64,000 nt of DNA from Chryseobacterium oranimense (GCF_025244725.1 NZ_CP104203.1:4030001-4094000), one strand, 5' to 3'; counted from the first letter of the stretch, positions 17,394 through 25,458 are shown. Translations and numbers: made by a program. Notes: generated by a model from the letters alone, not told the origin.

Positions 17394-18701
17394 TCATTTT
17401 TCCGAACACAGTTGTAAGATAACGGCTTTCATTCCGAAACGGGTGAGGATGAGATCCAGTTCTTCTTTATCCTGAATATTTTTGATAGGGTATTTTAGTG
17501 AGTTTTTATCTTTTGTAAACTGGCTGCTTTGATTCCGTGCTGTAATAGGTTCTTTGGTTAAGAGTTCAAAGAATTTTGCCAGCTGGTTATCTGTAATCTT
17601 AGGATATTGAGAACGCAGGAAATCCAATATTCCGGTATGGTGCAGCAAAGCTATGTTTTTTGTTTTGCTTGTTTTAATTTCTGAAACATCAATATCGTTT
17701 TCTAAAACTTCAATATTTTCAGACGGAGAAATTTCTTTGATTTTTCTTATAATCATTCGTTGTAACTCATAAAGGGAAAAAAATTCATAAGGAAACAATA
17801 AACTTTCAATATCTACCTGCAAGCATTCTTTTTCTCCGCAGGTCTTTTCATGGGCTTTGTATATTTCTTTTTGCCTTTCTGTTAAAAGGTGCTGAGGTAT
17901 CTTTTTTATGTATGGTACAGTAAGGTTTTTGGCTTCACGCTCTTTTATGGTTTGTTCTATATCCTCGCGTGTAAATTCGGCTTGCTTTTCATCCGTTTCA
18001 ATAAAGAGATAGAATTCCAGGTCTTTCAATAATGATTTTAATAAATCAAGGTGGTAGTTTTCTGTAATATCTTTTAATGCTTTGCTTCTTTCAAAATACC
18101 CGACATCATTATACCTGATGTGATGAAAGAAATCCCAAACATCAACATTGATATTAATTTTATCGGTGTCTTCTGTTTTAGACATATCCCGGAACCTCAG
18201 CAAAATATTTTTTTCAATCTCGATCTGCTCGGTAATAAAGGTAGCAATATCATAAAGTCCAACTGTTTTTTCGTAAAACTCAGTATCCCTTATATTTTCG
18301 TCCCTTTTTAATGAGAAGAAAAGACTTATTTTTTCATGTAATATTTGTTTTTGTTGTTTAGTGCAGTTGTTTAACTCAATGCAGTTTCCCAAAAGTTCAG
18401 GAGATTGTATGAAATCCTCTTCTTCATATCCTGAAGGATTGAAATCCACCAGCAGGTTATTCTTTAAGATATAATGGCTGTAGTAGGGCATATAGCCTTC
18501 AAGATCATCAAGGGTATCAATAATTTTAAATGTTGTCGTATCGTTTTTATCATATTCAGCTCTGCAATTATCAATATGGCTGTTATACTTTCTTTTAAGC
18601 ATAGAAAGATACTGGAGCATATTATATTCGTTCTGAATTGAAAAGTCTATAAAATAGTTTTCTCTGAAATCTCTTAAACTTTTATAAATTATCGTTTCCA
18701 T
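17394..18701 (-). CDS. Uncharacterised mobile-element-associated protein
   Basis: 435 residues, no signal peptide, largely helical and charged. A C-terminal segment (IALLHHTGILDFLRSQYPKI, then NQLAKFFELLTKEPITAR, and KYPIKNIQDKEELDLILTRF) resembles a domain seen at the C-terminus of many uncharacterised proteins next to Bacteroidota integrases; similarity to RteC-like regulators is possible but not secure. It lies upstream of the integrase on the same strand order, with a terminator and about 200 bases between. A 9-bp palindrome (18736-18756) lies 35 nt upstream of its start. The function is not known. Confidence 0.6.
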   Translation of the reverse strand: METIIYKSLRDFRENYFIDFSIQNEYNMLQYLSMLKRKYNSHIDNCRAEYDKNDTTTFKIIDTLDDLEGYMPYYSHYILKNNLLVDFNPSGYEEEDFIQSPELLGNCIELNNCTKQQKQILHEKISLFFSLKRDENIRDTEFYEKTVGLYDIATFITEQIEIEKNILLRFRDMSKTEDTDKININVDVWDFFHHIRYNDVGYFERSKALKDITENYHLDLLKSLLKDLEFYLFIETDEKQAEFTREDIEQTIKEREAKNLTVPYIKKIPQHLLTERQKEIYKAHEKTCGEKECLQVDIESLLFPYEFFSLYELQRMIIRKIKEISPSENIEVLENDIDVSEIKTSKTKNIALLHHTGILDFLRSQYPKITDNQLAKFFELLTKEPITARNQSSQFTKDKNSLKYPIKNIQDKEELDLILTRFGMKAVILQLCSEK

Positions 18702-18735
18702 AACCTGTGATTTGGAAAGCTAAATTAAAAGGCAA

Positions 18736-18787
18736 ATGCGACAAAGGTTGTCGCATGATAATTTTATTAGTAGATGAGTTTTCGGAA
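18736..18787 (-). promoter_or_regulatory. Palindrome and TTCGGAA element upstream of the 17394-18701 gene
   Basis: ATGCGACAA (18736-18744) and TTGTCGCAT (18748-18756) pair perfectly around AGG. The minus strand reads ACCTTTGTCGCAT, like ACCTTTGTTGCAT before the HTH-17 gene start. A TTCGGAA heptamer (18781-18787) also matches that promoter region. Shared control is inferred. Confidence 0.45.
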
Positions 18788-18865
18788 CCCGGAAAAAAGT
18801 AAAGTGAAAAGTATTTGTTATATTTGCCTTGTTAATGGTTGCCACTCTTAACAATATTTGAACAA

Positions 18866-18894
18866 AAAAGGGAGTATTTTGGTACTCCCTTTTT
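18866..18894 (-). terminator. Rho-independent terminator of the integrase gene
   Basis: GGGAGTA and TACTCCC pair around TTTTGG, flanked by A-run and T-run, so it can act on both strands. It lies just after the integrase stop codon. Confidence 0.8.
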
Positions 18895-18898
18895 ACGT

Positions 18899-20212
18899 TT
18901 AACTTATTTTCAAAGCTGCTTCCATTTTTTCACCAACTCGTCTTGCCTTTTCTAATTTTTCGGTTTTATTATACAAATTTACCATGTCGTCAGTTTTGTG
19001 TCCTGTTTGTGTTTTGATATTTTCTTTGCCTAATATTTCAATGAAATTAGTAACAAAAGAACGGCGAAAAATGTGTGTTGTAACAAGCTCCCATTTTTCA
19101 TATTCTTTAATTATTTTTTTCCCTCGTCCCCCTTGTTCTTTGTTTTTTATTCCTCCTATCATTTTTTGAGTTAACCCTGCAATTTTGCATACTTCTTTAA
19201 TATAAAGATTTAACTTGACATCTGAAATTTTACGAGGGAATTGATTATTTCTTTTTTCTAAAACCTTCAATACTTCTGAGTGTAACCAAATATATTCTTC
19301 TGCATCATTTGTCTGGTTTTGGATTTTCTTTTGACTGAATTTTAAAATATTACCATCAGTAATATTTGATGTGTCAAAGCTCAATAAATCTGAAACCCGT
19401 GCTCCTGTATAGAATCCTATAATAATCCAATCTTTTGCATTTTCTAAATAATCATGAGGGTATATAGTCGTTTGTATTTGTTTTAATTCTGAAAGTGATA
19501 AAATAGGGGGTGTGTAAGTTTGTTTGACTTTCATAAACTCCCAATGTAACACCTCACTATTTATATCTATTTTCTTTTTTGAAGCAAGACTACAAACGGT
19601 TTTAATATATTTCAGGTCTTTTATAATTGTACTTGAACTATATTTTTCCCGCTGCATCCATTCGGTTAAATCATCTCTGAAATCATCATTTATATCTTTT
19701 ACAGATAGTTTTTTATCAAATAATATGATTCTATTTTTAATAGTTGTTAATTTTTTACTTGTAGCTTCGGTCATTGGATCTTGTTTACCCTCTATTCGTC
19801 TGCTCTTTTCTTTAATATAATAATCTATAAAATCAGAGAATATTATTGGAATTGCAGTTTTAAGCGGTTTCGGTTTTTCCTTTTCCGGAAAATATTTTTT
19901 ATTATAAAAATCCTTAATATCTTCTTTGCTAGCATTTGTATTGTTTGTTAGGAAAATAGAGACTTCAGATTTTAACAATGCAAGATTGTTGTTTAATAGT
20001 GAAATTTCGGTGATGAGGTTTTTTTCTAATGGAGTTTTTGGATTTTTTTTAATTCCGCTTGTATTATAACATTCATTTTCATCATCCCAATTTTTAGGAT
20101 TGATAGAGTAGGGAGTTTTTAAAGTTACTTCAAATTCTCTCCCTTTATTATAGCGAAAGTAAATTGTAGACTTTATTCCTGTTTTTACCCGAATAAAAAA
20201 TTTTGTAGCCAT
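18899..20212 (-). CDS. Tyrosine-type site-specific integrase
   Basis: 437 residues from ATG at 20212 (MATKFFIRVK); a longer frame to 20317 has no family-like sequence. The layout is that of Bacteroidota element integrases: an N-terminal arm-binding region (1-60), a SAM-like core-binding domain (about 120-215), and a catalytic domain (235-437). Catalytic residues are visible as R272 (TGARVSDLL), H380-x-x-R383 (HIFRR), H405 (QTGHKT) and Y414 (VNLYNKTEK). The gene starts 213 bases from the 3' end of ssrA and reads away from it, the usual arrangement for an element integrated into tmRNA. It would catalyse integration and excision of the 8.4-20.4 kb island. A terminator lies right after the stop. 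Confidence 0.93.
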   Translation of the reverse strand: MATKFFIRVKTGIKSTIYFRYNKGREFEVTLKTPYSINPKNWDDENECYNTSGIKKNPKTPLEKNLITEISLLNNNLALLKSEVSIFLTNNTNASKEDIKDFYNKKYFPEKEKPKPLKTAIPIIFSDFIDYYIKEKSRRIEGKQDPMTEATSKKLTTIKNRIILFDKKLSVKDINDDFRDDLTEWMQREKYSSSTIIKDLKYIKTVCSLASKKKIDINSEVLHWEFMKVKQTYTPPILSLSELKQIQTTIYPHDYLENAKDWIIIGFYTGARVSDLLSFDTSNITDGNILKFSQKKIQNQTNDAEEYIWLHSEVLKVLEKRNNQFPRKISDVKLNLYIKEVCKIAGLTQKMIGGIKNKEQGGRGKKIIKEYEKWELVTTHIFRRSFVTNFIEILGKENIKTQTGHKTDDMVNLYNKTEKLEKARRVGEKMEAALKIS

Positions 20213-20384
20213 TGAATTGATATTTGAACAATTCAAAGATAACGAAATGTTGGTACAAATGAAAGATGTAACAACGGTTGTAACAACAAGTGTGCAATTT
20301 CTTACAATGGATTGCAATCAAAAAAGATTGAGTGGAATTCTTATTTTTGTTTGAAATAGAGGGTTTTGTTAGTGTTTGATAATG

Positions 20385-20410
20385 AAAAAGGGACTTAATG
20401 AAAAGTCCCT
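20385..20410 (-). terminator. Terminator of ssrA
   Basis: On the minus strand AGGGACTT and AAGTCCCT pair around TTCATT, followed by a T-run. It lies about 15 nt beyond the mature tmRNA end. Confidence 0.8.
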
Positions 20411-20424
20411 GATTTTAAATAGAG

Positions 20425-20820
20425 TGGAGTTGGAGGGATTCGAACCCTCGTCCAAACAAGCAATACATAAGCTTTCTACATGCTTATTCTACCGTTGATT
20501 TTCGACTGGAGGCAGAGGGCAGACACCCAACTTCCAGCTTATCTTCTGAAATTTTCGAGTTTCAGCCAAAGCATCTGAAACCTTATTCCTGCATTCCTAT
20601 ATCCCAGAATCAAACGCCGCAGAACAGAGCATTTGTGAGATATCTTGCTTCCTTACTATCTTCAGGAAAACGCTTGATCTACTATACTTCGATATTAAGC
20701 TGCAAGAGCGAACTCTTCGTTGCCAGTTAAAATTTTGTAGCAAGGGATTAAAGAGATCGCGCTACGGTTCTCTGCATGCTTACTTACCCATTGGTCTTGC
20801 TGTCGAAACCAGTCAACCCC
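20425..20820 (-). ncRNA. ssrA: tmRNA
   Basis: Transfer-messenger RNA, which rescues stalled ribosomes and tags their products. The 5' end GGGGTTGACTGGTTTCGAC is the family signature, and it pairs with the 3' acceptor strand CAACTCC; the T-arm AGGGTTCGAATCCCT is intact. The tag frame near 20707-20735 reads GNEEFALAA followed by TAA. The 3' CCA is not encoded. The integrase gene lies just beyond its 3' end, so this gene is the probable attachment site; the acceptor end remains functional, as usual after such integrations. Confidence 0.95.
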
Positions 20821-20923
20821 ATGAATAAAGTGAATGCAAAGATAGGGCTTTTTGTTTAAAAAAAAGTTAATATACGCATTGCTTTTTCAAATCATTCTGA
20901 CCAGGCGTTATTTATTTTAAAAA

Positions 20924-21718
20924 CTATCTGGATCTGAAGCTTTTTAAAATATTAAATGATTCATTTCTTCCGTTTCCTGAACTTGAATCAACCTGTCTGT
21001 ATACCAAATTTCCACCGATTATTTCAAAGATAAGATCATCACCAGTTTGTACATCAAAAGTAAGCTTATTAGTTCCTGATCCTGTAATGGTAAGGTTGTT
21101 CGGGTTATTATTGCCAAAATCATGTCCATTGGAACCTATGATGAATCCGGTTCCTCTTGACCACGTAACGGTTGCGTATTTGCTTACTCCAACTCCGTTT
21201 TGACCTTGAACGAAACCTGTGAATACGGTAAATCCTAAGATGCTGCCTGAATTGACAGAACACATAATCTTATTTACAGAGCCACTGGTAGTATAGCCGC
21301 CATCAAAAGTAATAGCATTGTCATTTGCTGTTTTAAGATCAGTTTGAATAAATATATTTCCGCTTTCATCTGAAACCAGGGGCGAAAAAATATTATAACT
21401 TATACCTGAATTTTGTTTGTTGTTTGTAGTGCTCAGTGTGTTGATCTTTAAAACAGATTTTATGGTAGATGACTGATTAACAGTTAGCTGTGCATCAGGT
21501 GATGTGGAATTAATACCTACAGATCCATCATTTAAAATAGTCACTTTTTCATTTAAATCTGAATTTGAAAGTCTTAAAGCTTTAGTTAAGTTTGAATTAT
21601 CCCTGGATACAATGTCTACTTTAGCATTCGGTTGATTTGTATTAATGCCGAAATTTTTGTTTTGTGCACAAATAAGGCTGTTGGACATTATTAAAACTCC
21701 CAAAAAAATATTTTTCAT
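20924..21718 (-). CDS. Exported surface protein, tandem paralogue 1
   Basis: 264 residues from ATG at 21718, chosen because it starts a signal peptide (MKNIFLGVLIMSNSLICAQ); an upstream extension in the frame overlaps the neighbouring gene. The N-terminal repeat pattern FGINTNQPNAKVDIVSRD and GSVGINSTSPDAQLTV is like the G-I-N-T-x-P-x-A-x-L-D-I units of Bacteroidota tail-fibre-like and adhesin-like proteins. The C-terminal half is a beta-rich domain ending NILKSFRSR, shared with the next gene (VYYSFKSR). No T9SS sorting domain is visible. It starts 4 nt after the stop of its paralogue, and the two form an operon. Confidence 0.8.
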   Translation of the reverse strand: MKNIFLGVLIMSNSLICAQNKNFGINTNQPNAKVDIVSRDNSNLTKALRLSNSDLNEKVTILNDGSVGINSTSPDAQLTVNQSSTIKSVLKINTLSTTNNKQNSGISYNIFSPLVSDESGNIFIQTDLKTANDNAITFDGGYTTSGSVNKIMCSVNSGSILGFTVFTGFVQGQNGVGVSKYATVTWSRGTGFIIGSNGHDFGNNNPNNLTITGSGTNKLTFDVQTGDDLIFEIIGGNLVYRQVDSSSGNGRNESFNILKSFRSR

Positions 21719-21722
21719 ATCG

Positions 21723-22526
21723 TTATCTGGATTTAAAGCTATAATAAACATTAAACACGGCAGAAGTGGCACCGGTTCCCGAAACACTGTAGCCTAATGA
21801 TCCCATATTGGATCCTGCGCCTATACTTCCGGTTAGGTTTACTGAAAATATTAAGTTGGTTCCGTTCTGGAAATTGAACGTTAAAGTATTCGTTCCTGTT
21901 CCATTGATCGTCATTGGATTCAATGTAGGTGAAGAATTATCATATCCGTAATTGGAAACTATAAATCCTGCATTACGCGTCCAGGTAATATCAGCGTATA
22001 AAATATCCCCGTTTCCTAAACTGAAATCAGGAGTGAGTATTTGAAAACGAATAATATTACCGCCGGATAAGTTCGTTAAAATCGCATTTGTTGTTGTGGC
22101 GGTATAGCTGCCATCGAATGTTGAAGCAGAAGCGCTTATTGTTCTTATGTCAAATTGTTTAAAAACATTGCCATTATTATCAACTACCAAATTACTGAAC
22201 TGGTTATAACTTACTCCTGATGATATGTTTCTGTCTTTTGTATTGCTGAGATTATTAAGCTTTAAAACAGACTTGGTAGCGGCTCCCGAATTAATATTTA
22301 ACTGTGCTGTATTTGCAGAAGAAGATGCGCTGTTGATACCTATATTACCATCATTCTGTACCGTGAAAATTTCTGTAGGTGTAGAGTTGGAAATTCTAAA
22401 TGCTTTGGTTGCAGGCGTATTATTAGAGGAAATAATATCCAAAGTAGCACTTGGAGAATTATTGTTGATTCCAACATTTTGGGAAAATAATAAAGATGGA
22501 AAAATGATAAATAAAATTTTTTTCAT
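21723..22526 (-). CDS. Exported surface protein, tandem paralogue 2
   Basis: 267 residues with a signal peptide (MKKILFIIFPSLLFSQ). It follows the same plan as the next gene: NVGINNNSPSATLDIISSN, then a second GNIGINSASS unit, a KSVLKLNNLSNTKDRNISSG linker also found in the paralogue, and a C-terminal beta-domain with TWTRNAGFIVSNYGYD and FNFQNGTNLIFSV. The two share overall order and many positions but are diverged, indicating an old tandem duplication. Surface location and a binding role are inferred. A TAATTTTG -7-like box lies 24-31 nt upstream (22550-22557) without a clear -33 element. Confidence 0.8.
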   Translation of the reverse strand: MKKILFIIFPSLLFSQNVGINNNSPSATLDIISSNNTPATKAFRISNSTPTEIFTVQNDGNIGINSASSSANTAQLNINSGAATKSVLKLNNLSNTKDRNISSGVSYNQFSNLVVDNNGNVFKQFDIRTISASASTFDGSYTATTTNAILTNLSGGNIIRFQILTPDFSLGNGDILYADITWTRNAGFIVSNYGYDNSSPTLNPMTINGTGTNTLTFNFQNGTNLIFSVNLTGSIGAGSNMGSLGYSVSGTGATSAVFNVYYSFKSR

Positions 22527-23126
22527 TGTTTTAAAGAATTATTGATTTCCAAAATTATAAGGAAATACAGACTCTATATAAGCTTTTTAAAAAACTTTAA
22601 ACCAGTTTTAAAATTTATTTGAATAAATTTAACTATTTTATTTTCAGTATTTTATATAAGTCAAATTCCAAAAAGAAGAATTAGTTTGATAAAAAAATAA
22701 TTATTCGATCTTAATTAAAGATAATAACGACATTGAAGGCTCTCCAATAAATAAAAAATTACTGGCTATACCACAAGAAAGCAGCTTAGGATTTTTACTC
22801 TAAAAAACACCGATATTCTTTAATAAAGTAGCGTTTCATTTCACATTAAATATAAAGATGAATGTAGAACATTCTGCTGTAAGATTTTCGTCATTCTCTA
22901 TATTCATTATTTAAATAAAATTTTTGTCAATCTATTTTGGTTTTATTTTAAATTAATTTACTTTTTTATGGATTGTCATGATCTGTTTTGAAAAAAAATG
23001 CACTTTTTTTTGTTTTTTTTATAATCTATCATTGTGATTTAAAGTACTTAAAACTATTTTTTAATAATATAATTTGTCAATCAATGAAAAAATGTTAACT
23101 TTGCAATCCAAAATGAGATGTAAAAT
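22527..23126. other. Intergenic region with rpsU promoter
   Basis: 600 bases between divergent units. The right end holds the rpsU promoter. In the middle one plus-strand frame reads KDNNDIEGSPINKKLLAIP and stops after SLGFLL near 22803; without a start it may be a gene remnant or chance. Nothing else was seen. Confidence 0.5.
23073..23103 (+). promoter_or_regulatory. Promoter of rpsU
   Basis: TTTG (23073-23076), 19-nt spacer, TAACTTTG (23096-23103): a full match to the Bacteroidota consensus, 24 nt before the start codon. Confidence 0.85.
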
Positions 23127-23324
23127 ATGTTAATAATTCCAGTAAAAGATGGTGAATCCATCGACAGAGCTTTAAAAAAATATAAAAGAAAATTTGATAA
23201 AACGGGTACAGTTCGTCAATTAAGAGCTAGACAGCAGTTTATTAAGCCTTCTGTAACTTTAAGACAAGCTAGACTAAAGGCCGCTTACAAACAAAGAGGT
23301 CTTAGCAAGGAAGAGCAGGCTTAA
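23127..23324 (+). CDS. rpsU: 30S ribosomal protein bS21
   Basis: 65 residues, full length for the family. The N-terminal MLIIPVKDGESIDRALKKYK and the basic middle (KFDKTGTVRQLRARQ) are diagnostic for S21, the small-subunit protein near the anti-Shine-Dalgarno region of 16S rRNA. It has its own strong promoter and a long stem terminator after the stop (23346-23395), so it is transcribed largely alone despite being followed by the xerC-like gene. Confidence 0.97.
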   Translation: MLIIPVKDGESIDRALKKYKRKFDKTGTVRQLRARQQFIKPSVTLRQARLKAAYKQRGLSKEEQA

Positions 23325-23345
23325 GATTTTTCTTAACCACATACT

Positions 23346-23395
23346 AAATTCACTTCTTAAATACGTATATTTGAGAGGTGAATTTTTGTTTTTAT
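23346..23395 (+). terminator. Terminator after rpsU
   Basis: AAATTCACTTCT (from 23346) pairs with AGAGGTGAATTT (to 23385) with G-U wobbles, and the inner part extends the stem; a T-rich run follows. A TATATTTG box at 23366-23373 lies within it and could start xerC transcription. Confidence 0.7.
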
Positions 23396-23405
23396 ACCTT
23401 AAGTG

Positions 23406-24293
23406 ATGTTAGAAAAGTATTTACAATATTTACAGCTCGAAAAGAGGTATTCGCCTCACACCATTACAAGCTACAGGAAAGATCTTGAAGATTTTTCCCA
23501 TTTCTATCTTAAAACAGAAGCTTCCGAGGATATTTCCAAAGCAGACAAAAAAACAATCAGGAATTTTATTGTCGAGTTGAGTGAAAACCATATTTCAAAA
23601 AGGAGCATCAACAGGAAACTGTCCTCACTCCGGAGTTTTTATTTATTTCTTTTAAAAATAGGCGAAATTAAAGTTTCCCCCACCGAAAGTATACCCTCGC
23701 TTAAGTTTTATGCTGAAAAACAGATTCCTGTCTCTCAGGAAGAAATGCAGATGCTTAGTGATCGTGTTCTGGCCAACCAGTCTGATCCCCTTGAAAAATG
23801 CATTATTGAAGTTCTTTATCAGACCGGAATGCGTAAAGCTGAGCTTTGTGGCCTGATGTTTGAGGATGTAAACCTGAACGGAAACGAGCTTAAGGTAATA
23901 GGAAAAGGAAATAAAGAACGTTTTATTCCAATCTCCCATGAGCTGTCGGATCTGTTAAGAAGTTACCTGGAAGTAAGGAAACCCAACAGCGAACATCAAT
24001 CATATTTTTTTGTCAATCAGAAGGGCAAAAAACTCAATGAAAAATTTGTTTATGTGGTAGTTAATAAGTACCTTAGTCTTGTAACAACGAAAGAAAAAAG
24101 AAGTCCTCACATCCTTCGGCATAGCTTTGCTACACACGTTTTGGATAATGGGGCGGAGATCTCCAAAGTAAAAAAAATATTAGGGCATTCCAGTCTTGCC
24201 AGTACTCAAGTCTATACGAATGCCAATATTGAACAATTGAAAAAAGTGTTTAATCAGGCTCACCCTCGAGCATCTAAAAAAGAAGAATTATGA
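23406..24293 (+). CDS. xerC: Tyrosine recombinase, XerC type
   Basis: 295 residues from ATG 23406 (a GTG directly before is in frame but less likely). It has a SAM-like N-terminal domain (LQYLQLEKRYSPHTITSYRK) and a catalytic domain with R143 (TGMRKAELCGL), H235-x-x-R238 (HILRH), H261 (LGHSSLASTQVY) and Y270. Length and motifs fit the housekeeping XerC/XerD recombinases that resolve chromosome dimers at dif rather than element integrases. Bacteroidota carry more than one Xer-like gene, so whether this is XerC or XerD in function cannot be settled here. Its stop overlaps the hpf start as ATGA, giving translational coupling. Confidence 0.88.
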   Translation: MLEKYLQYLQLEKRYSPHTITSYRKDLEDFSHFYLKTEASEDISKADKKTIRNFIVELSENHISKRSINRKLSSLRSFYLFLLKIGEIKVSPTESIPSLKFYAEKQIPVSQEEMQMLSDRVLANQSDPLEKCIIEVLYQTGMRKAELCGLMFEDVNLNGNELKVIGKGNKERFIPISHELSDLLRSYLEVRKPNSEHQSYFFVNQKGKKLNEKFVYVVVNKYLSLVTTKEKRSPHILRHSFATHVLDNGAEISKVKKILGHSSLASTQVYTNANIEQLKKVFNQAHPRASKKEEL

Positions 24294-24580
24294 AGATCAC
24301 AGTTCAATCAATTGGTTTAACTCCACACGAACCATTGGAATCACACATTGACAAAAAAGTAAGCAAACTGGAAACCTTTTATGATAAAATTCATGAGTGT
24401 AAGGTGTTCTTAAAAGTTGAAAATAACTCGGACAAAAGTAACAAAACCGCTGAACTTATTTTAGCCGTTCCAGGGGATGATATTGTAGTGAAAAAGACAT
24501 CTGAAACTTTTGAAGAAAGTTTGGACCTGTGTGTTGATACCGCTAAAAAGCTATTAATCAAGAAAAAAGAAATGGCATAG
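24290..24580 (+). CDS. hpf: Ribosome hibernation-promoting factor (HPF/RaiA)
   Basis: 96 residues, the length of a short HPF/YfiA. The sequence has the family pattern: KITVQSIGLTPHEPLESHI (first strand and helix), KKVSKLETFYDKI, then the strands VFLKVENNSDKSNKTAEL and the second helix ESLDLCVDTAKKLLIKKKE. HPF binds between the ribosomal subunits in stationary phase and dimerises or silences 70S ribosomes. It overlaps xerC by 4 nt. A tRNA cluster with its own promoter follows. Confidence 0.93.
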   Translation: MKITVQSIGLTPHEPLESHIDKKVSKLETFYDKIHECKVFLKVENNSDKSNKTAELILAVPGDDIVVKKTSETFEESLDLCVDTAKKLLIKKKEMA

Positions 24581-24610
24581 TAAAAAAAGTTAAAAATAAT
24601 TATAGAAAAG

Positions 24611-24642
24611 TTTGAGAATTCAAAAAATCCGTTCTATATTTG
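24611..24642 (+). promoter_or_regulatory. Promoter of the tRNA cluster
   Basis: TTTG (24611-24614), 20-nt spacer, TATATTTG (24635-24642), about 50 nt before the first tRNA. Confidence 0.8.
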
Positions 24643-24690
24643 CACTCGCAAAAAGGGAACAGCGATCTTTTGAATTCTTTTTTTATATTT

Positions 24691-24764
24691 GCCTCCATAG
24701 CTCAGTTGGCCAGAGCACGTGATTTGTAATCTCGGGGTCGTGGGTTCGAATCCCTCTGGAGGCT
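24691..24764 (+). tRNA. tRNA-Thr (UGU), copy 1
   Basis: Acceptor arms GCCTCCA and TGGAGGC pair; D-arm GCTCAGTTGG; anticodon TGT in loop TTTGTAA; T-arm GTGGGTTCGAATCCC. CCA is not encoded. Identical to the copy at 25120-25193. The anticodon stem has one central T-T mismatch. Confidence 0.93.
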
Positions 24765-24783
24765 CTTTTTAATATAAACATGA

Positions 24784-24864
24784 GGGGAGATTCCAGAGTG
24801 GCTAAATGGGACTGACTGTAACTCAGTTGCTTCGGCTTCGTAGGTTCGAATCCTGCTCTCCCCA
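24784..24864 (+). tRNA. tRNA-Tyr (GUA), copy 1
   Basis: 81-nt class II tRNA with a long variable arm (GTTGCTTCGGCTTCG). Acceptor GGGGAGA pairs with TCTCCCC; anticodon GTA in CTGTAAC; T-arm AGGTTCGAATCCT. Identical to the copy at 25214-25294. Confidence 0.93.
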
Positions 24865-24885
24865 CATTTTATATTAGATAAAAAC

Positions 24886-24916
24886 TTGTGTATCTAAAGG
24901 ATTTTTCCTAAGTTTG
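24886..24916 (+). promoter_or_regulatory. Promoter of tRNA-Gly copy 1
   Basis: TTG (24886-24888), 20-nt spacer, TAAGTTTG (24909-24916), 33 nt upstream of the tRNA. The same arrangement precedes copy 2. Confidence 0.6.
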
Positions 24917-24949
24917 CACAGCGTTACCAATAATTTTGGAAACAAAATT

Positions 24950-25022
24950 GCGGAAGTAGCTCAGTTGGTAGAGCGTCAGCCTTCCAAGCTGAATGTCGCG
25001 GGTTCGACCCCCGTCTTCCGCT
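24950..25022 (+). tRNA. tRNA-Gly (UCC), copy 1
   Basis: Acceptor GCGGAAG pairs with CTTCCGC; anticodon TCC in loop CTTCCAA; T-arm CGGGTTCGACCCCCG. A weak hairpin with a T-run follows (25027-25058). Identical to the copy at 25381-25453. Confidence 0.93.
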
Positions 25023-25026
25023 CAAA

Positions 25027-25060
25027 ATTGATCACTCTTTTAGAGGGTGATTTTTTTTTC
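25027..25060 (+). terminator. Terminator after first tRNA triplet
   Basis: ATCACTCT and AGAGGGTGAT pair with a small bulge, followed by nine T residues. Confidence 0.6.
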
Positions 25061-25119
25061 ACTGCTGAAAAAGCGTAGAGTAGATGTTCTCTAAAGCATT
25101 CAGACTAAATTTTAAAATT

Positions 25120-25193
25120 GCCTCCATAGCTCAGTTGGCCAGAGCACGTGATTTGTAATCTCGGGGTCGTGGGTTCGAATCCCTCTGGAGGCT
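25120..25193 (+). tRNA. tRNA-Thr (UGU), copy 2
   Basis: Identical in sequence to copy 1 at 24691. Its upstream spacer differs from that of copy 1, and no clear promoter is seen before it. Confidence 0.93.
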
Positions 25194-25213
25194 CAATTTT
25201 AATATAAACATGA

Positions 25214-25294
25214 GGGGAGATTCCAGAGTGGCTAAATGGGACTGACTGTAACTCAGTTGCTTCGGCTTCGTAGGTTCGAATCCTGCTCTCCCCA
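25214..25294 (+). tRNA. tRNA-Tyr (GUA), copy 2
   Basis: Identical to copy 1, including the preceding spacer TTTTAATATAAACATGA, which shows that the duplication covered the intergenic sequence. Confidence 0.93.
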
Positions 25295-25316
25295 CATTTT
25301 ATATTATGAAAAAGTC

Positions 25317-25347
25317 TTGCAGATTTAAAAGGATTTTCCTAAGTTTG
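25317..25347 (+). promoter_or_regulatory. Promoter of tRNA-Gly copy 2
   Basis: TTG (25317-25319), 20-nt spacer, TAAGTTTG (25340-25347), as before copy 1. Confidence 0.6.
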
Positions 25348-25380
25348 CACAGCGTTACCAATAGTTTTGGAAACAAAATT

Positions 25381-25453
25381 GCGGAAGTAGCTCAGTTGGT
25401 AGAGCGTCAGCCTTCCAAGCTGAATGTCGCGGGTTCGACCCCCGTCTTCCGCT
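25381..25453 (+). tRNA. tRNA-Gly (UCC), copy 2
   Basis: Identical to copy 1. The preceding 40 bases (from AAGTTTGCACAGCGTTACC) differ from those of copy 1 at only one position near the middle. Confidence 0.93.
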
Positions 25454-25458
25454 CAAAG

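Larger units (their letters stand above)
8434..20424. mobile_element. Putative integrative element/genomic island at ssrA (left end uncertain)
   Basis: Gene content (integrase, excisionase-type HTH, replication-like protein, resolvase remnant, defence-type genes), AT-rich composition and contact with the ssrA 3' end support an acquired island. The right end is placed at the tmRNA 3' end. The left end is a guess: I found no second copy of the tmRNA 3' sequence between 8 and 19 kb, so the element may be decayed, composite, or have a very short att core. Confidence 0.5.

Noticed and set aside
22740..22803. Short plus-strand frame ending SLGFLL
   Set aside because: No start codon and too short to tell from chance in AT-rich sequence.
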